This document shows, piece by piece, positions 20,678 to 28,941 of a DNA stretch of 35,943 nt. The stretch is from a virus. A program made the translations under genes and the position numbers. The stretch is taken from IMG/VR virus record IMGVR_UViG_3300036823_000141, positions 1 to 35,943 of that record, one strand, 5' to 3'. How positions within the stretch are numbered: position 1 is the first letter of the stretch; every line of letters begins with the position of its first letter. The notes below the pieces were generated by a model. That model saw only the letters and a list, made by a program, of their open reading frames with translations, ran no database searches and was not told where the DNA came from.

Positions 20678-23600
20678 TGAATGCGGCACCCAACTTTCCG
20701 CCTCGAACCAAGATCATTCTTGTCTTGCTCTTCGCGGCGGCTTCCTGCTTTGCACAAAGCACGGGAACGGGCACGGTGCAGATTCCGTCACCGATCCCGA
20801 GCTGGGGCGGATACCTGGGCCGCGGCACGGTCATCACTCCGTCAGACTTTGGCGCGCCGATCTGCCGCGGCACGGATGGACATTCGGAATCAGATTTTGA
20901 CAGCACTCAAAATGGCGCGAACTTCTCTGAAAACTTCAGCGGCTCCAACGTCGATCATCGGATCAGCTCAAACCATTCGCTAGTAGCGCTCGCGCGAAAC
21001 GGAGCCTCAGACTCATTGATTGAGTCAGTCTCCTGGAACGGCGGTCCGAGTTGTGTCCTCTCAGTTGTCTACGACGTCCCAAGTAAGTCCATCGCTTTTA
21101 GTGGGCAAGCTTCGAAGCCGAAAACACTTTTCGATGTCGAGACCGCGGCAATTAAGAAGTACGATTTCGGTGATACGGCGACGGGCACTCCTGCGACCAT
21201 CACGTCATTTTCCATCACCTCAAATGTTGTTACCGTCATCGGTTCGAATTCTTTCGTAGCTGGGCAGTCGGCACTCATCAGCGGACTCACCATTGGCACA
21301 TACCTAAACGGGTCTAGGCTGATCGTGCTCACGGCGGGACTTTCCTCCACGCAGTTTGAAGCTGCATTCACTCATGCAAATGTCACTTCGACCTCGGCTT
21401 CAGGAACCGCGACCCCAAGTTGCTCCCTCACCGGACCTTGCGTCACCGTGGTGCATGACTTTGCGGCTGGAACCTGTCTCTCTGGAATATCGCCCACATC
21501 GAATAGCGTTTTTCTGCAGAGTCACCTGGACCAGTTCTTTGCGATAGGCTTCTCGATCGGCGGAGGACAGGGTACTGGGACGCTGATATCAACTTTTCTG
21601 ATTGGATCCGGCGAGCGAATTTTAAATTCCGGCGGCAGCACCGTGATGGGGATCCCCGCCAGCTCAGTGTGCGGAGACTACGGTCCCACCGGCATGATCA
21701 ATATGGTCGGCGGAAACTGCCCCGCGGCCGGATCGGGCGTTTGCGGGACCGGCGCTGGCGGCGTTGTTTTCCCCGATCAATCAACGTTCCACGAAGTTTA
21801 CGCTTCGCCGAACGATACGACTCCGTGGCTCGTCTATGATCTGGGCGCGACCTGCACGCAATGCGGATCGGATGACGATTGGATCTGGTCGGCTAAAACG
21901 CTTAACGTAACGGCTCCAAGTTGGAGCGGTCACTACGCCCTGGGCTACAACCACGTCGTCATCGCGACGAACAATCCTTCGCTAGGAGAGAATGCGATTT
22001 TCCAGGCGATCGATAGCAGCGGCAATCTTATTTTCCCGATTACAAAACTCAGCATCATCTCGACTTCGAGTCCCAACAATTTGCCTTCTCCAGGCGTCAG
22101 CAACCTGGACAATCACCTGTCCTGGCAAAACGTGGACGCGAACGACACCAATAGTGTTTTTGAGACAAACACGGTTTACCGCACTGACACCGTGGATCTG
22201 ATCGCAAATTATGTTGCCTCCGGAGAGCCGCCTTCAGCGATGCCAGGAATTGAGTGTGGCATCACTTGCTTGCCGGTGCTCAATCCGATTCCAGGCTACG
22301 GCGTCAACGAATTGCTGTCTAATCCTTTAACAGACCCACCGGGAAACGGAACGCTTGGCAACACATCGCCGCTCACCACGAAGGCGAAAACGCGCTATGC
22401 CCATGAACTGAACGACACCGCTTCGGCTCTCTTCAATGCGCAGAACGCGGCCGGCGGCGTTTCTCCGGACGGCATGATGTTCGCCTTCACTACAACCGAC
22501 TTCTGCGGCTTTGGCGATAGCACGAATGACAGCAACGGAATCTGCGGCGGTCCGCCCTGGAACAATTCAAATGTCTACCACGTTGGCAACATCGTTTCGC
22601 CGCTCGGCGTGGGAAATCCTGGCCACTTCACCTATCAAGTAACTGCGATCTCTGGAACCGGCACCAGCAGCGCCTCGGCTCCAACCTGGACGCAATCAGC
22701 CGGCGCCGTGGTAATCGACAACGCCGGCGCGAACCAAGTTACGTGGACTGCCAGCAACGCGCAAAACATGCGCTCTGACGTCTTATTCGTCTGGTTGGCG
22801 ACTCCTGGAGTACCGGTTTCAAATGCGGCCACGCCAGCGCCCTCGCAATCGCTATGCACGACGGATTCAATCTCGATCGCTCCTTCTCATCGCAATCTTC
22901 GCGAAGGAACGCACCTGGTGAATCTGACATGGGGCGGACTGAGTCCCGCTCCGGACTGGTATCGGGTTTATCGCTCGCAGGTGAGCGGCGGTCCCTACAC
23001 GGTCATCGCGGACTGCCTTCAGAGCGCGGCCTACACTGATAAGAATGTCGTCGATACGCAGACTTATTTCTACGTGGTAACCGATGTTCTCCTGGGAGGA
23101 GAATCGAGTTTTTCAAACGAGATCTCCGCCAGCATCCCGACCTTCGACACCATCTCGGTCTCTTACACAGGTCCGCTGCCCAACTTCTTCGAAACGCTGA
23201 ACACTTCGGCTTCGGTTGCAGCCCATCACGCGGGACCGCGGACGGCCAGCGAGACTCTGACGATCAGCGACGCCATTGTGACGAGCTCCGCGCACTTCCG
23301 CCTGGCGCAGGAAACTCTTATCACGAACGGCGCCATGGCCTCGAACGTCACAGGACCGCTGGCTATAGGGCTTACCGAAGACATCAGGACCTCCGATAAC
23401 ATTTCGCGATTGAGCGTGTTCGGGCGTTCCGCCGGCGAATCGTTGTCGACTTCAGATTCTCCTCTGGCGACTGTTAACGTCGGCGGGGATCCAGCCTGCA
23501 TCTTTACCTCAGACTGCAATGGTCCTTCTCTGCTGACAGTGGATGTGCTGCAGAAAAACGGTTCTCCGATCGCGCCCGGTTCCCTGGTCATTCCCTTCCA

Positions 23601-23868
23601 GGCCGGCGCGGTCCATGGGATCTGCTACAGCGCGACGGCGCGAGACATCATCCTGGCGCAAAACGTTTCGACGCGCGAGCAGTTTCTGAGCATTCAGAAT
23701 CAGGCGGACCGGCTCGGCCGCACAACGCCGCAATTTTCGCAGTATCCGGTCGACCCTGGAATTTCGATGGCGATTCAGATGAGGCGCCAAGTGGGTTGGG
23801 CTCTCGCCGGCCAGATCTGTTTCAACACAACGAATGGCCTCAACATCTCCGTCATTCGCTACAAGTAA
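20677..23868 (+). CDS. Large modular exported protein with FN3 domain and adhesin-like repeats
   Basis: A 1063-residue protein, the longest in the window. It begins with a signal peptide (RTKIILVLLFAAASCFAQ, residues 10-27). After a beta-rich region come an 80-residue T/S-rich module (about 170-250), a W-P/DG-W module at about 628-693 like those in the connector, a fibronectin type III domain at about 733-821 (WYRVYRSQVSGGPYTVIADC, then YFYVVTDVLLGGES), four degenerate ET/DLxxSD repeats (about 850-930), and a C-terminal domain (about 935-1063) homologous to the small exported protein at 19541. The layout is that of an adhesin or receptor-binding fibre. It starts by TAATG coupling and is followed without a gap by the head-closure gene. 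Confidence 0.75.
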   Translation: MNAAPNFPPRTKIILVLLFAAASCFAQSTGTGTVQIPSPIPSWGGYLGRGTVITPSDFGAPICRGTDGHSESDFDSTQNGANFSENFSGSNVDHRISSNHSLVALARNGASDSLIESVSWNGGPSCVLSVVYDVPSKSIAFSGQASKPKTLFDVETAAIKKYDFGDTATGTPATITSFSITSNVVTVIGSNSFVAGQSALISGLTIGTYLNGSRLIVLTAGLSSTQFEAAFTHANVTSTSASGTATPSCSLTGPCVTVVHDFAAGTCLSGISPTSNSVFLQSHLDQFFAIGFSIGGGQGTGTLISTFLIGSGERILNSGGSTVMGIPASSVCGDYGPTGMINMVGGNCPAAGSGVCGTGAGGVVFPDQSTFHEVYASPNDTTPWLVYDLGATCTQCGSDDDWIWSAKTLNVTAPSWSGHYALGYNHVVIATNNPSLGENAIFQAIDSSGNLIFPITKLSIISTSSPNNLPSPGVSNLDNHLSWQNVDANDTNSVFETNTVYRTDTVDLIANYVASGEPPSAMPGIECGITCLPVLNPIPGYGVNELLSNPLTDPPGNGTLGNTSPLTTKAKTRYAHELNDTASALFNAQNAAGGVSPDGMMFAFTTTDFCGFGDSTNDSNGICGGPPWNNSNVYHVGNIVSPLGVGNPGHFTYQVTAISGTGTSSASAPTWTQSAGAVVIDNAGANQVTWTASNAQNMRSDVLFVWLATPGVPVSNAATPAPSQSLCTTDSISIAPSHRNLREGTHLVNLTWGGLSPAPDWYRVYRSQVSGGPYTVIADCLQSAAYTDKNVVDTQTYFYVVTDVLLGGESSFSNEISASIPTFDTISVSYTGPLPNFFETLNTSASVAAHHAGPRTASETLTISDAIVTSSAHFRLAQETLITNGAMASNVTGPLAIGLTEDIRTSDNISRLSVFGRSAGESLSTSDSPLATVNVGGDPACIFTSDCNGPSLLTVDVLQKNGSPIAPGSLVIPFQAGAVHGICYSATARDIILAQNVSTREQFLSIQNQADRLGRTTPQFSQYPVDPGISMAIQMRRQVGWALAGQICFNTTNGLNISVIRYK

Positions 23869-24264
23869 ATGCCTCTTCGTCGCCTCAATTCGGTTGTGCC
23901 GGCCGCTGGCAACTATATGCCGCTCGGCTCGTTTCAATCCATTGTTACTATTTTGGCGCCAGGCGGAAGGAACAACGACGGAAGCACGCAACCGTCTAGT
24001 CCGTTGACGACTTCATGGGCAGCGATCCGTGCGCTCCGAGGCGACGAAGTGGATAAGGCGCAGCAGATTGCGCAATCGATTTCGCACATGGTGGTCATCC
24101 CTTACCAGACGGGAATCACCAACAGCATGTCCGTCGGGCTCGACGACGGAGGATCCACCGATCGAATTTTTCAAATCAACTATGTCGAAGATGCGGATGA
24201 ACGCCAGGTCGAGCTGCGCCTCTATTGCACAGAGACTGGCCAGAATGCCGGACAGCAATCGTGA
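23869..24264 (+). CDS. Head-tail joining (head closure) protein
   Basis: A 131-residue protein of the SPP1 gp16-like/Phage_H_T_join type, the plug that closes the filled head. Seen: an N-terminal GSFQSIVTILAP strand pair, TSWAAIRALRGDEVDKAQQI (a W...RAL.G.E..KA pattern), HMVVIPYQTGITNSMSVGLD, and an end motif RIFQINYVEDADERQVELRL. It begins directly after the large exported gene's stop and overlaps the next gene by GTGA. Family assignment is good; its separation from the connector gene by 4.4 kb is unusual. Confidence 0.8.
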   Translation: MPLRRLNSVVPAAGNYMPLGSFQSIVTILAPGGRNNDGSTQPSSPLTTSWAAIRALRGDEVDKAQQIAQSISHMVVIPYQTGITNSMSVGLDDGGSTDRIFQINYVEDADERQVELRLYCTETGQNAGQQS

Positions 24265-24956
24265 TCGAAAGCGGACTCTATCAATTCGCCACCCAGACCA
24301 GTGCGATCACGGATTGCCTGGGCAAGGCCGAATCGGTTTTCTTTTCGGCGCTGATGAAGCAATCGAAGCTTCCCGCGCTCGTGATTCATCGAGTGTCGCT
24401 AACAGACCCCGCGACAACGCTCGATCTACAGACTTCCGCACCCGCACTGGTGGTGGGACGTTTCCAGTTCAGCAGTTTTGGCGAAGACAACAACAATGCC
24501 AATCTTATCTCGACGTCAGGCTATCTATGCGCCGCGCAGCTTTCGCGCACTCTTCGGCTCACACTGCAAGCCATGGTCGGGCTGCCGCTTCCCGATGGCA
24601 CGGTGATCACGGATTACCAACTCAACGATGAATTCGACGCCGACTATGAAGTAGGCGGCACAGGTTATGTTTTTCGCCGGCTGCTCGATGTCACGCTCTG
24701 GTTTGAAGAGGGCGGCGCAGCTCCGGAGGTTCCATTGCCATTCCAACGCTATTCCCCGACACAGTCACCAGACGGATCGCGAACGGTTTTCACTTTCGCC
24801 GGCGAGGCCGCTTCGAGCGCCGAATTCCAGCTCTTCTGGGATGGTCTGCTGCAAAACGAAGGCGGCGACTACACCATCGTCATCGGCGGCGGCGTAACGC
24901 AAGTGACCATGACCGAGGCGCCTCTAAGTGGCCAGCCCGTGTTCGCATATTTCTAA
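24261..24956 (+). CDS. Tail terminator-like protein fused to a fibre-like module
   Basis: A 231-residue protein. Residues 1 to about 160 fit a DUF3168/tail-completion domain: short helices, a PALVIHRVS strand, VVGRFQFSSFGED, a long helix ending LTLQAMVGLPLPDGT, then YVFRRLLDVTLWFEE. Residues about 165-231 are an extra module (GSRTVFTFAGEA, then LFWDGLLQNEGGDYTIVI) of a kind usually seen in tail fibres, and shared with the next gene. GTG at 24261 overlaps the preceding stop. The fusion would decorate the head-tail joint. Confidence 0.72.
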   Translation: MIESGLYQFATQTSAITDCLGKAESVFFSALMKQSKLPALVIHRVSLTDPATTLDLQTSAPALVVGRFQFSSFGEDNNNANLISTSGYLCAAQLSRTLRLTLQAMVGLPLPDGTVITDYQLNDEFDADYEVGGTGYVFRRLLDVTLWFEEGGAAPEVPLPFQRYSPTQSPDGSRTVFTFAGEAASSAEFQLFWDGLLQNEGGDYTIVIGGGVTQVTMTEAPLSGQPVFAYF

Positions 24957-24984
24957 GTTTTAAATTTCCGAAAAAAGAGGACCT

Positions 24985-25698
24985 ATGAATCTCGCACTGT
25001 CAGTGTTCGTTGGGTTGGGTTTCGCGCTGTGTCTATTTACGTTGATCGCGATCTGGTTCGTCCCTGGATTCTTCCAGGCCTTCTGGCGCAAAGCTACGCG
25101 GCCGCTCGGGGCGGTTGCGATTTTCGGGATCGCGATCTTATTCATGGGCGCGGTCACGCAGATCAGTCTGACCACGCAGGTCAACGGAATCCTGCCCAGC
25201 GCGAATGGTGGAACCGGAAGCGCTTTCATCGCCTTCTCGGGCCCGACAGCGCTGAGGACATATACCGGGCCCGATGCGAATGCCACTCTTCTCACATCGA
25301 ACACGGCCGTCAGCGTCCCGCAAGGTGGAACCGGAGCAGGGACATTTACTAATCACGGCGTGTTGCTCGGTCAAGGTACGAGCACACTCGCCGTGACGGC
25401 TGCCGGCACGTTGGGGCAATGCTTCACTTCAAACGGAGCATCTGCTGATCCCACATGGCAGCCCTGCCCTGGCGCTCTGAATTTTTCAGACAACGAAGTT
25501 CCGACAGGAACCATCAACGGCAGCACCACCGCTTTTACCTTGGCGCATGCGCCTAACCCTGCTGCTAGTCTGAATTGCAACGAGAACGGCGTCCACCAGA
25601 TTGCCGGCGGCTCCGATTTCACGCTGGCGACACTTACTATCACTTACGGCGTCGCGCCTCCAACGGGCTCCACGCTCAACTGCAGCTATCGCTACTAA
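24985..25698 (+). CDS. Membrane-anchored fibre-like protein
   Basis: A 237-residue protein with two N-terminal membrane spans (about residues 4-26, LSVFVGLGFALCLFTLIAIW; about 40-58, LGAVAIFGIAILFMGAVT). The rest is phage-fibre-like: VNGILPSANGGTGS and VSVPQGGTGAG carry the GGTG signature of tail fibres, and the last 65 residues are the NG..Q..G.DFTL module related to the end of the preceding protein. AAAAGAGGA precedes the ATG. A fibre-type ectodomain on a membrane anchor suggests display on the lysogen surface or in the inner membrane. Confidence 0.68.
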   Translation: MNLALSVFVGLGFALCLFTLIAIWFVPGFFQAFWRKATRPLGAVAIFGIAILFMGAVTQISLTTQVNGILPSANGGTGSAFIAFSGPTALRTYTGPDANATLLTSNTAVSVPQGGTGAGTFTNHGVLLGQGTSTLAVTAAGTLGQCFTSNGASADPTWQPCPGALNFSDNEVPTGTINGSTTAFTLAHAPNPAASLNCNENGVHQIAGGSDFTLATLTITYGVAPPTGSTLNCSYRY

Positions 25699-25707
25699 GG
25701 ATTGCTC

Positions 25708-26721
25708 ATGAACCGCAGAGACAAAATCATCGTCACGTTCGCAGCCCTTATCCTTATCGGGATGGGGATCTGCGCCGTGACGGTGATCGATGTTAGTTTT
25801 CAGGTGAAGGGCGTGCTCGCGCTCGCCAACGGCGGTACCGGGCTCAATGCTCTGCCTGGCACTGCAGGTCAATTGCTCTTCAACAATTCCGGAGTGCTCG
25901 CAGCCGAAGATCCAATCATCAGTTACAACTATGCGAACCTCCTGACCACGGCCGTCGCGACCGCGACTGCGTCGACGTCCTCGCCTGTACGCCTCTCGCG
26001 CTTCAGCGGGTTCGGAACTCTATACGTCACGTTTGCTTCGATCACCGGATCTCCGCTCACCTGCACTCTGCAATTGAAGAACGCGGACAGCCTAGGCAAC
26101 CTGATCAACAATGGATCCCCAATTTCGGTAACGCCGGCGAATGGCATCACAACGATCGCCGTGAATTCTGCTTCCGGATTGCAGACGGCCGCGCAGCTGA
26201 GCGTCACCTTCGCCTGCGGCACCTATCCCACTGCCGGCACCATCAGCGTCGATTACGTGCAAGCGGACACTGTGGCGATCGCGGGATCGCTGCCGGCAGG
26301 CACGAATTCAATCGGTGGCGTAAAACTCTCGGACTCCGCGGGCACGGGCTACATCGTGGATCCTTGCCAGGGGAATGCTCACACCACATTCTCGATCAAC
26401 CAGGCAACGGGCACGCAGCTCATCGCCGGAACTTCCGGAAAGAAAATTTACATTTGTTCGTACCATGTGGTCACAGCGACCGCGCAAAATATCGCTCTCG
26501 TTGAAGGCACTGGGACGGTCTGCGCCAGCGGCACAGCTGGACTCAAAGGCTTCGGTGGATCCACAGCAGCGACCGGTCAGAATTTCGCAGCGAATGGTGG
26601 CGAAACGTACGGCGATGGTTCATACCAGATCGGCACGGAAGCGACCGCGGCCGACAATGTCTGCCTTCTGCAGTCGAGTACTGGCCAGGTCTCTGGAGGC
26701 GGCAGCTATGTGTTGCAGTAA
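25708..26721 (+). CDS. Membrane-anchored fibre-like protein, larger
   Basis: A 337-residue protein. RRDKIIVTFAALILIGMGIC (residues 3-22) is a basic start plus one membrane helix or uncleaved signal. FQVKGVLALANGGTGLNALP follows with the same GGTG fibre signature as the neighbouring protein. The ectodomain is beta-rich and contains Cys pairs (PLTCTLQL with SVTFACGTY; YICSYHVV with GTVCASG and NVCLLQSS), which would fit an oxidising extracytoplasmic compartment. ATG at 25708 with AAGGA upstream is preferred over TTG at 25702. It overlaps the next gene by 14 bases. Confidence 0.66.
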   Translation: MNRRDKIIVTFAALILIGMGICAVTVIDVSFQVKGVLALANGGTGLNALPGTAGQLLFNNSGVLAAEDPIISYNYANLLTTAVATATASTSSPVRLSRFSGFGTLYVTFASITGSPLTCTLQLKNADSLGNLINNGSPISVTPANGITTIAVNSASGLQTAAQLSVTFACGTYPTAGTISVDYVQADTVAIAGSLPAGTNSIGGVKLSDSAGTGYIVDPCQGNAHTTFSINQATGTQLIAGTSGKKIYICSYHVVTATAQNIALVEGTGTVCASGTAGLKGFGGSTAATGQNFAANGGETYGDGSYQIGTEATAADNVCLLQSSTGQVSGGGSYVLQ

Positions 26722-27502
26722 AACCGCGCTGCGAATCGCGACGATTCTTCTGCTCTGCTGCTCACTAAATGCGCAGGTCAGTCTTCCTCTGATGGGTGTA
26801 GGAGGAACGGCGGCCGGCGGCGGAGGCCTCGGAATATTTACCCTGGTCCACAACTACGCGCAAGATTGCGGCGGCGGGGTTAAGGTCTGCACCGCGACCA
26901 TCACGGCTCTCGGCAGCGGCCACGGCGTGGGTGCATTTTGCTTTCTCGTTTATCCGACCTCGACCACTAATGCTCTACCCACCAGCATCACGTCGACGGC
27001 AAATGCTTTCACGCCGCCAGCCACGGCGAATGTCGCGGTTCTGGCAACGCACAATTACATCACGCTAGGTGGCGCCTATAACATAAGCTCTATTTCCGGG
27101 ACTACATCGGTCACCTGCAACTGGGCGAATGCGACGGCCGGCTCGGTCGAAGATGCGATCATCCACATTTTTGAATATTCCTACACCGGCTCTTCGATTT
27201 CGTTCGACAACGCGAATGCCGTTTCTAATGCGGCTTGCACGAATTGTTCTGGCGTTTCTCTAACCCTCAGCGGTTCTGTCGAAGTCGTCATGCAAGCACT
27301 GATGGCCGACACCACTACCAACGGTTGTGACGGTGGGACGATCACGGGCGGAGCTGGATACACCAGTCCCAACGAGCAATCCGTCGACGGTGAAGTTAGC
27401 GCCGGCGCCATCAACACCAGCAACGGCGCCGCGCCCACCTGGAATGGATGCGCTACCTCTGACAAGACAGTTGGCTATGCCATGGCCTTCAAGGGCAACT
27501 AG
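26708..27502 (+). CDS. Exported beta-rich protein with Cys pairs
   Basis: A 264-residue protein with a signal peptide (TALRIATILLLCCSLNAQ, probable cleavage after LNA near residue 22). The mature part has a Gly-rich start and a beta-sandwich-like domain with several cysteines (DCGGGVKVC, CNWANA, ACTNC, GCDGG), ending KTVGYAMAFKGN, a pattern seen in secreted or fibre-like bacterial proteins of unknown function. It starts inside the preceding gene and lies just before the tail-tube genes. Confidence 0.62.
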   Translation: MCCSKTALRIATILLLCCSLNAQVSLPLMGVGGTAAGGGGLGIFTLVHNYAQDCGGGVKVCTATITALGSGHGVGAFCFLVYPTSTTNALPTSITSTANAFTPPATANVAVLATHNYITLGGAYNISSISGTTSVTCNWANATAGSVEDAIIHIFEYSYTGSSISFDNANAVSNAACTNCSGVSLTLSGSVEVVMQALMADTTTNGCDGGTITGGAGYTSPNEQSVDGEVSAGAINTSNGAAPTWNGCATSDKTVGYAMAFKGN

Positions 27503-27517
27503 CAATCCTGCAGTCGC

Positions 27518-27949
27518 ATGTCAGCCCCAATTACATGGAACGGCCGCGGATCGCAGCTCATGGTGTCTACCGACGGCGGAACTGACTACACGCCTCTGGT
27601 CCAACTGCAGCGCATCGAGCCCGGCGGATCGAAGCAGACCGTCATCGATCAGACGAACCTGACGACGCCCGGCAACACCACTCAACCTTACCCGGTCCAG
27701 GTGGACTCGGGCGAATGGGATTGCGAAGGCCTGCTGAATCCGAGCGATACGGTCACGCTCTCTCTCGCGGCACTTCACGCAAGTTGCACGATCGCAGATT
27801 TTAAAGTCGTCATGCCTGATGAGGACGAAAGCATTTATACCTTCCAGGCGATGGTGAGCGAGTTCAAACCGCTGAGCATCAAGGCCAACAAACTCATCGG
27901 ATACAGCTTTAAGCTGCGCGTCGTCGGCGGCGTCACTTTTCCCTCTTAG
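27518..27949 (+). CDS. Tail tube protein (first paralogue)
   Basis: A 143-residue tail-tube-like protein. It starts with a short extended arm (SAPITWNGRGSQLMVS), has the QLQRIEPGGSKQTVID and DSGEWDCEGLLNPSDTVT segments, and ends in a FKLRVVGGVTF strand. The layout matches siphovirus tube subunits, which stack as hexamers. It is paralogous to the next gene (both show GRGS near the start, LQ.(L/I)E......D, and D.G.(W/Y)...G..(N/D)P). The upstream context lacks a strong ribosome-binding site. Confidence 0.72.
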   Translation: MSAPITWNGRGSQLMVSTDGGTDYTPLVQLQRIEPGGSKQTVIDQTNLTTPGNTTQPYPVQVDSGEWDCEGLLNPSDTVTLSLAALHASCTIADFKVVMPDEDESIYTFQAMVSEFKPLSIKANKLIGYSFKLRVVGGVTFPS

Positions 27950-27992
27950 CAAAAACCCTTTTCACAAATCACATTTCCAAGGAGCATTCACC

Positions 27993-28445
27993 ATGGCAAA
28001 CCCAGTTAGTTACGGCGGTCGAGGCAGCTCGATCGGCTTCAACCTCTCGCCTTTCTCAGGCCCTTACACCATTCTGCCGCAATTGCAGAAGTTGGAACGC
28101 ACCAGCTCGAAGACTGACACCGACGATGCCACCTGCCTCGACTCGCCTGGGAACAATAAATTTCCCGTGCCCGTCGTCGTCGACAACGGAAAGTATTCCG
28201 GCAGCGGCGTCTATGACCCGCAGAATCCGGCCATCACCGCGCTGCAGGGTTATCAGCAGAGCATGATTCAGGTCGGCTACAAGATCATTCTCGTCGACGG
28301 CACGATTGCGACCGGCCTGGGCTATATCACTAAGTTCGAAGCGCCGAAAATCGATCGCTACAAGGTCAATATGTTTGACTTCGAAATGGACATCTTCGGC
28401 GTCGAAACCCTGACCCCGTCCGGCGGAGCTCCGATCTCTGAATAA
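27993..28445 (+). CDS. Tail tube protein (second paralogue)
   Basis: A 150-residue relative of the preceding protein: VSYGGRGSSIGFNLS, LPQLQKLERTSSKTDTDDAT, VVDNGKYSGSGVYDPQNPAI, then a C-terminal KVNMFDFEMDIFGVE strand. AAGGAG at good spacing suggests stronger translation than the first copy, so this may be the main tube subunit. The two copies may form a mixed tube, or one may be an end or spacer variant. Confidence 0.75.
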   Translation: MANPVSYGGRGSSIGFNLSPFSGPYTILPQLQKLERTSSKTDTDDATCLDSPGNNKFPVPVVVDNGKYSGSGVYDPQNPAITALQGYQQSMIQVGYKIILVDGTIATGLGYITKFEAPKIDRYKVNMFDFEMDIFGVETLTPSGGAPISE

Positions 28446-28497
28446 CCGAGATCTGTACTCCCAGACTCATATACCAGCAACGAAAGGTTCGACTTCC

Positions 28498-28941
28498 ATG
28501 AAGAATGCTCTACTGGAGCAGGAACTCACGGGGACGGCTCCCGTCCTCGTGACGCTCGGCGGCAAGGAGTACCCGCTCGCCTACACGCTGCACGCCATAA
28601 TCCTCTACAAGCGGGAGACGGGCGACAATCTTTTCCGGATGTCCACCTGGGACAAGATCGATCCGCTCGACGATCCGGAGCGGTTCCTGGCTGCTTTGTG
28701 GGCGGGGCTTCATCAGGAACAGGATGACCATAGTTGGAAATCCCCTTGCACGCGCGAGGAGCTCGGCAAGCTAGTGGACTTCAACAACGTCGGTCCTCTG
28801 GCTAATGCGGTGCTGGATACGCTCTTGTGCTATTTCCCGAAGGTCCGGGAAAAAGTTAAGGAAGCGACAGAAAGCCCAAACGGGCAGGCGCCGGAGACGG
28901 AGAAGATCCCGGAGCCGGCGGGGATCGAGCCAGCGGACTAA
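28498..28941 (+). CDS. Tail assembly chaperone G
   Basis: A 147-residue protein, short product of the G/GT chaperone pair that coats the tape measure protein during tail assembly. The compact domain (VTLGGKEYPLAYTLHAIILY, then FLAALWAGLHQEQDD) is typical of gpG-like chaperones, and the last 30 residues are a Pro/Glu-rich linker. At codons 127-128 (CCA AAC) the gene contains the slippery heptamer CCCAAAC, from which part of the ribosomes would shift to the GT frame. ACGAAAGG supplies the ribosome-binding site. Confidence 0.82.
   Translation: MKNALLEQELTGTAPVLVTLGGKEYPLAYTLHAIILYKRETGDNLFRMSTWDKIDPLDDPERFLAALWAGLHQEQDDHSWKSPCTREELGKLVDFNNVGPLANAVLDTLLCYFPKVREKVKEATESPNGQAPETEKIPEPAGIEPAD
28875..28920 (+). 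promoter_or_regulatory. Programmed -1 frameshift signal for the GT chaperone
   Basis: C CCA AAC (28875-28881) is a canonical X XXY YYZ heptamer in the correct frame of the G gene. Seven bases downstream, CGCCGG (28889-28894) can pair with CCGGCG (28915-28920), a six-pair GC stem at the usual spacing of a stimulatory structure. After slippage the new frame is open to 29276. Position in the tail chaperone pair is where such sites are conserved in siphoviruses. Confidence 0.8.
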
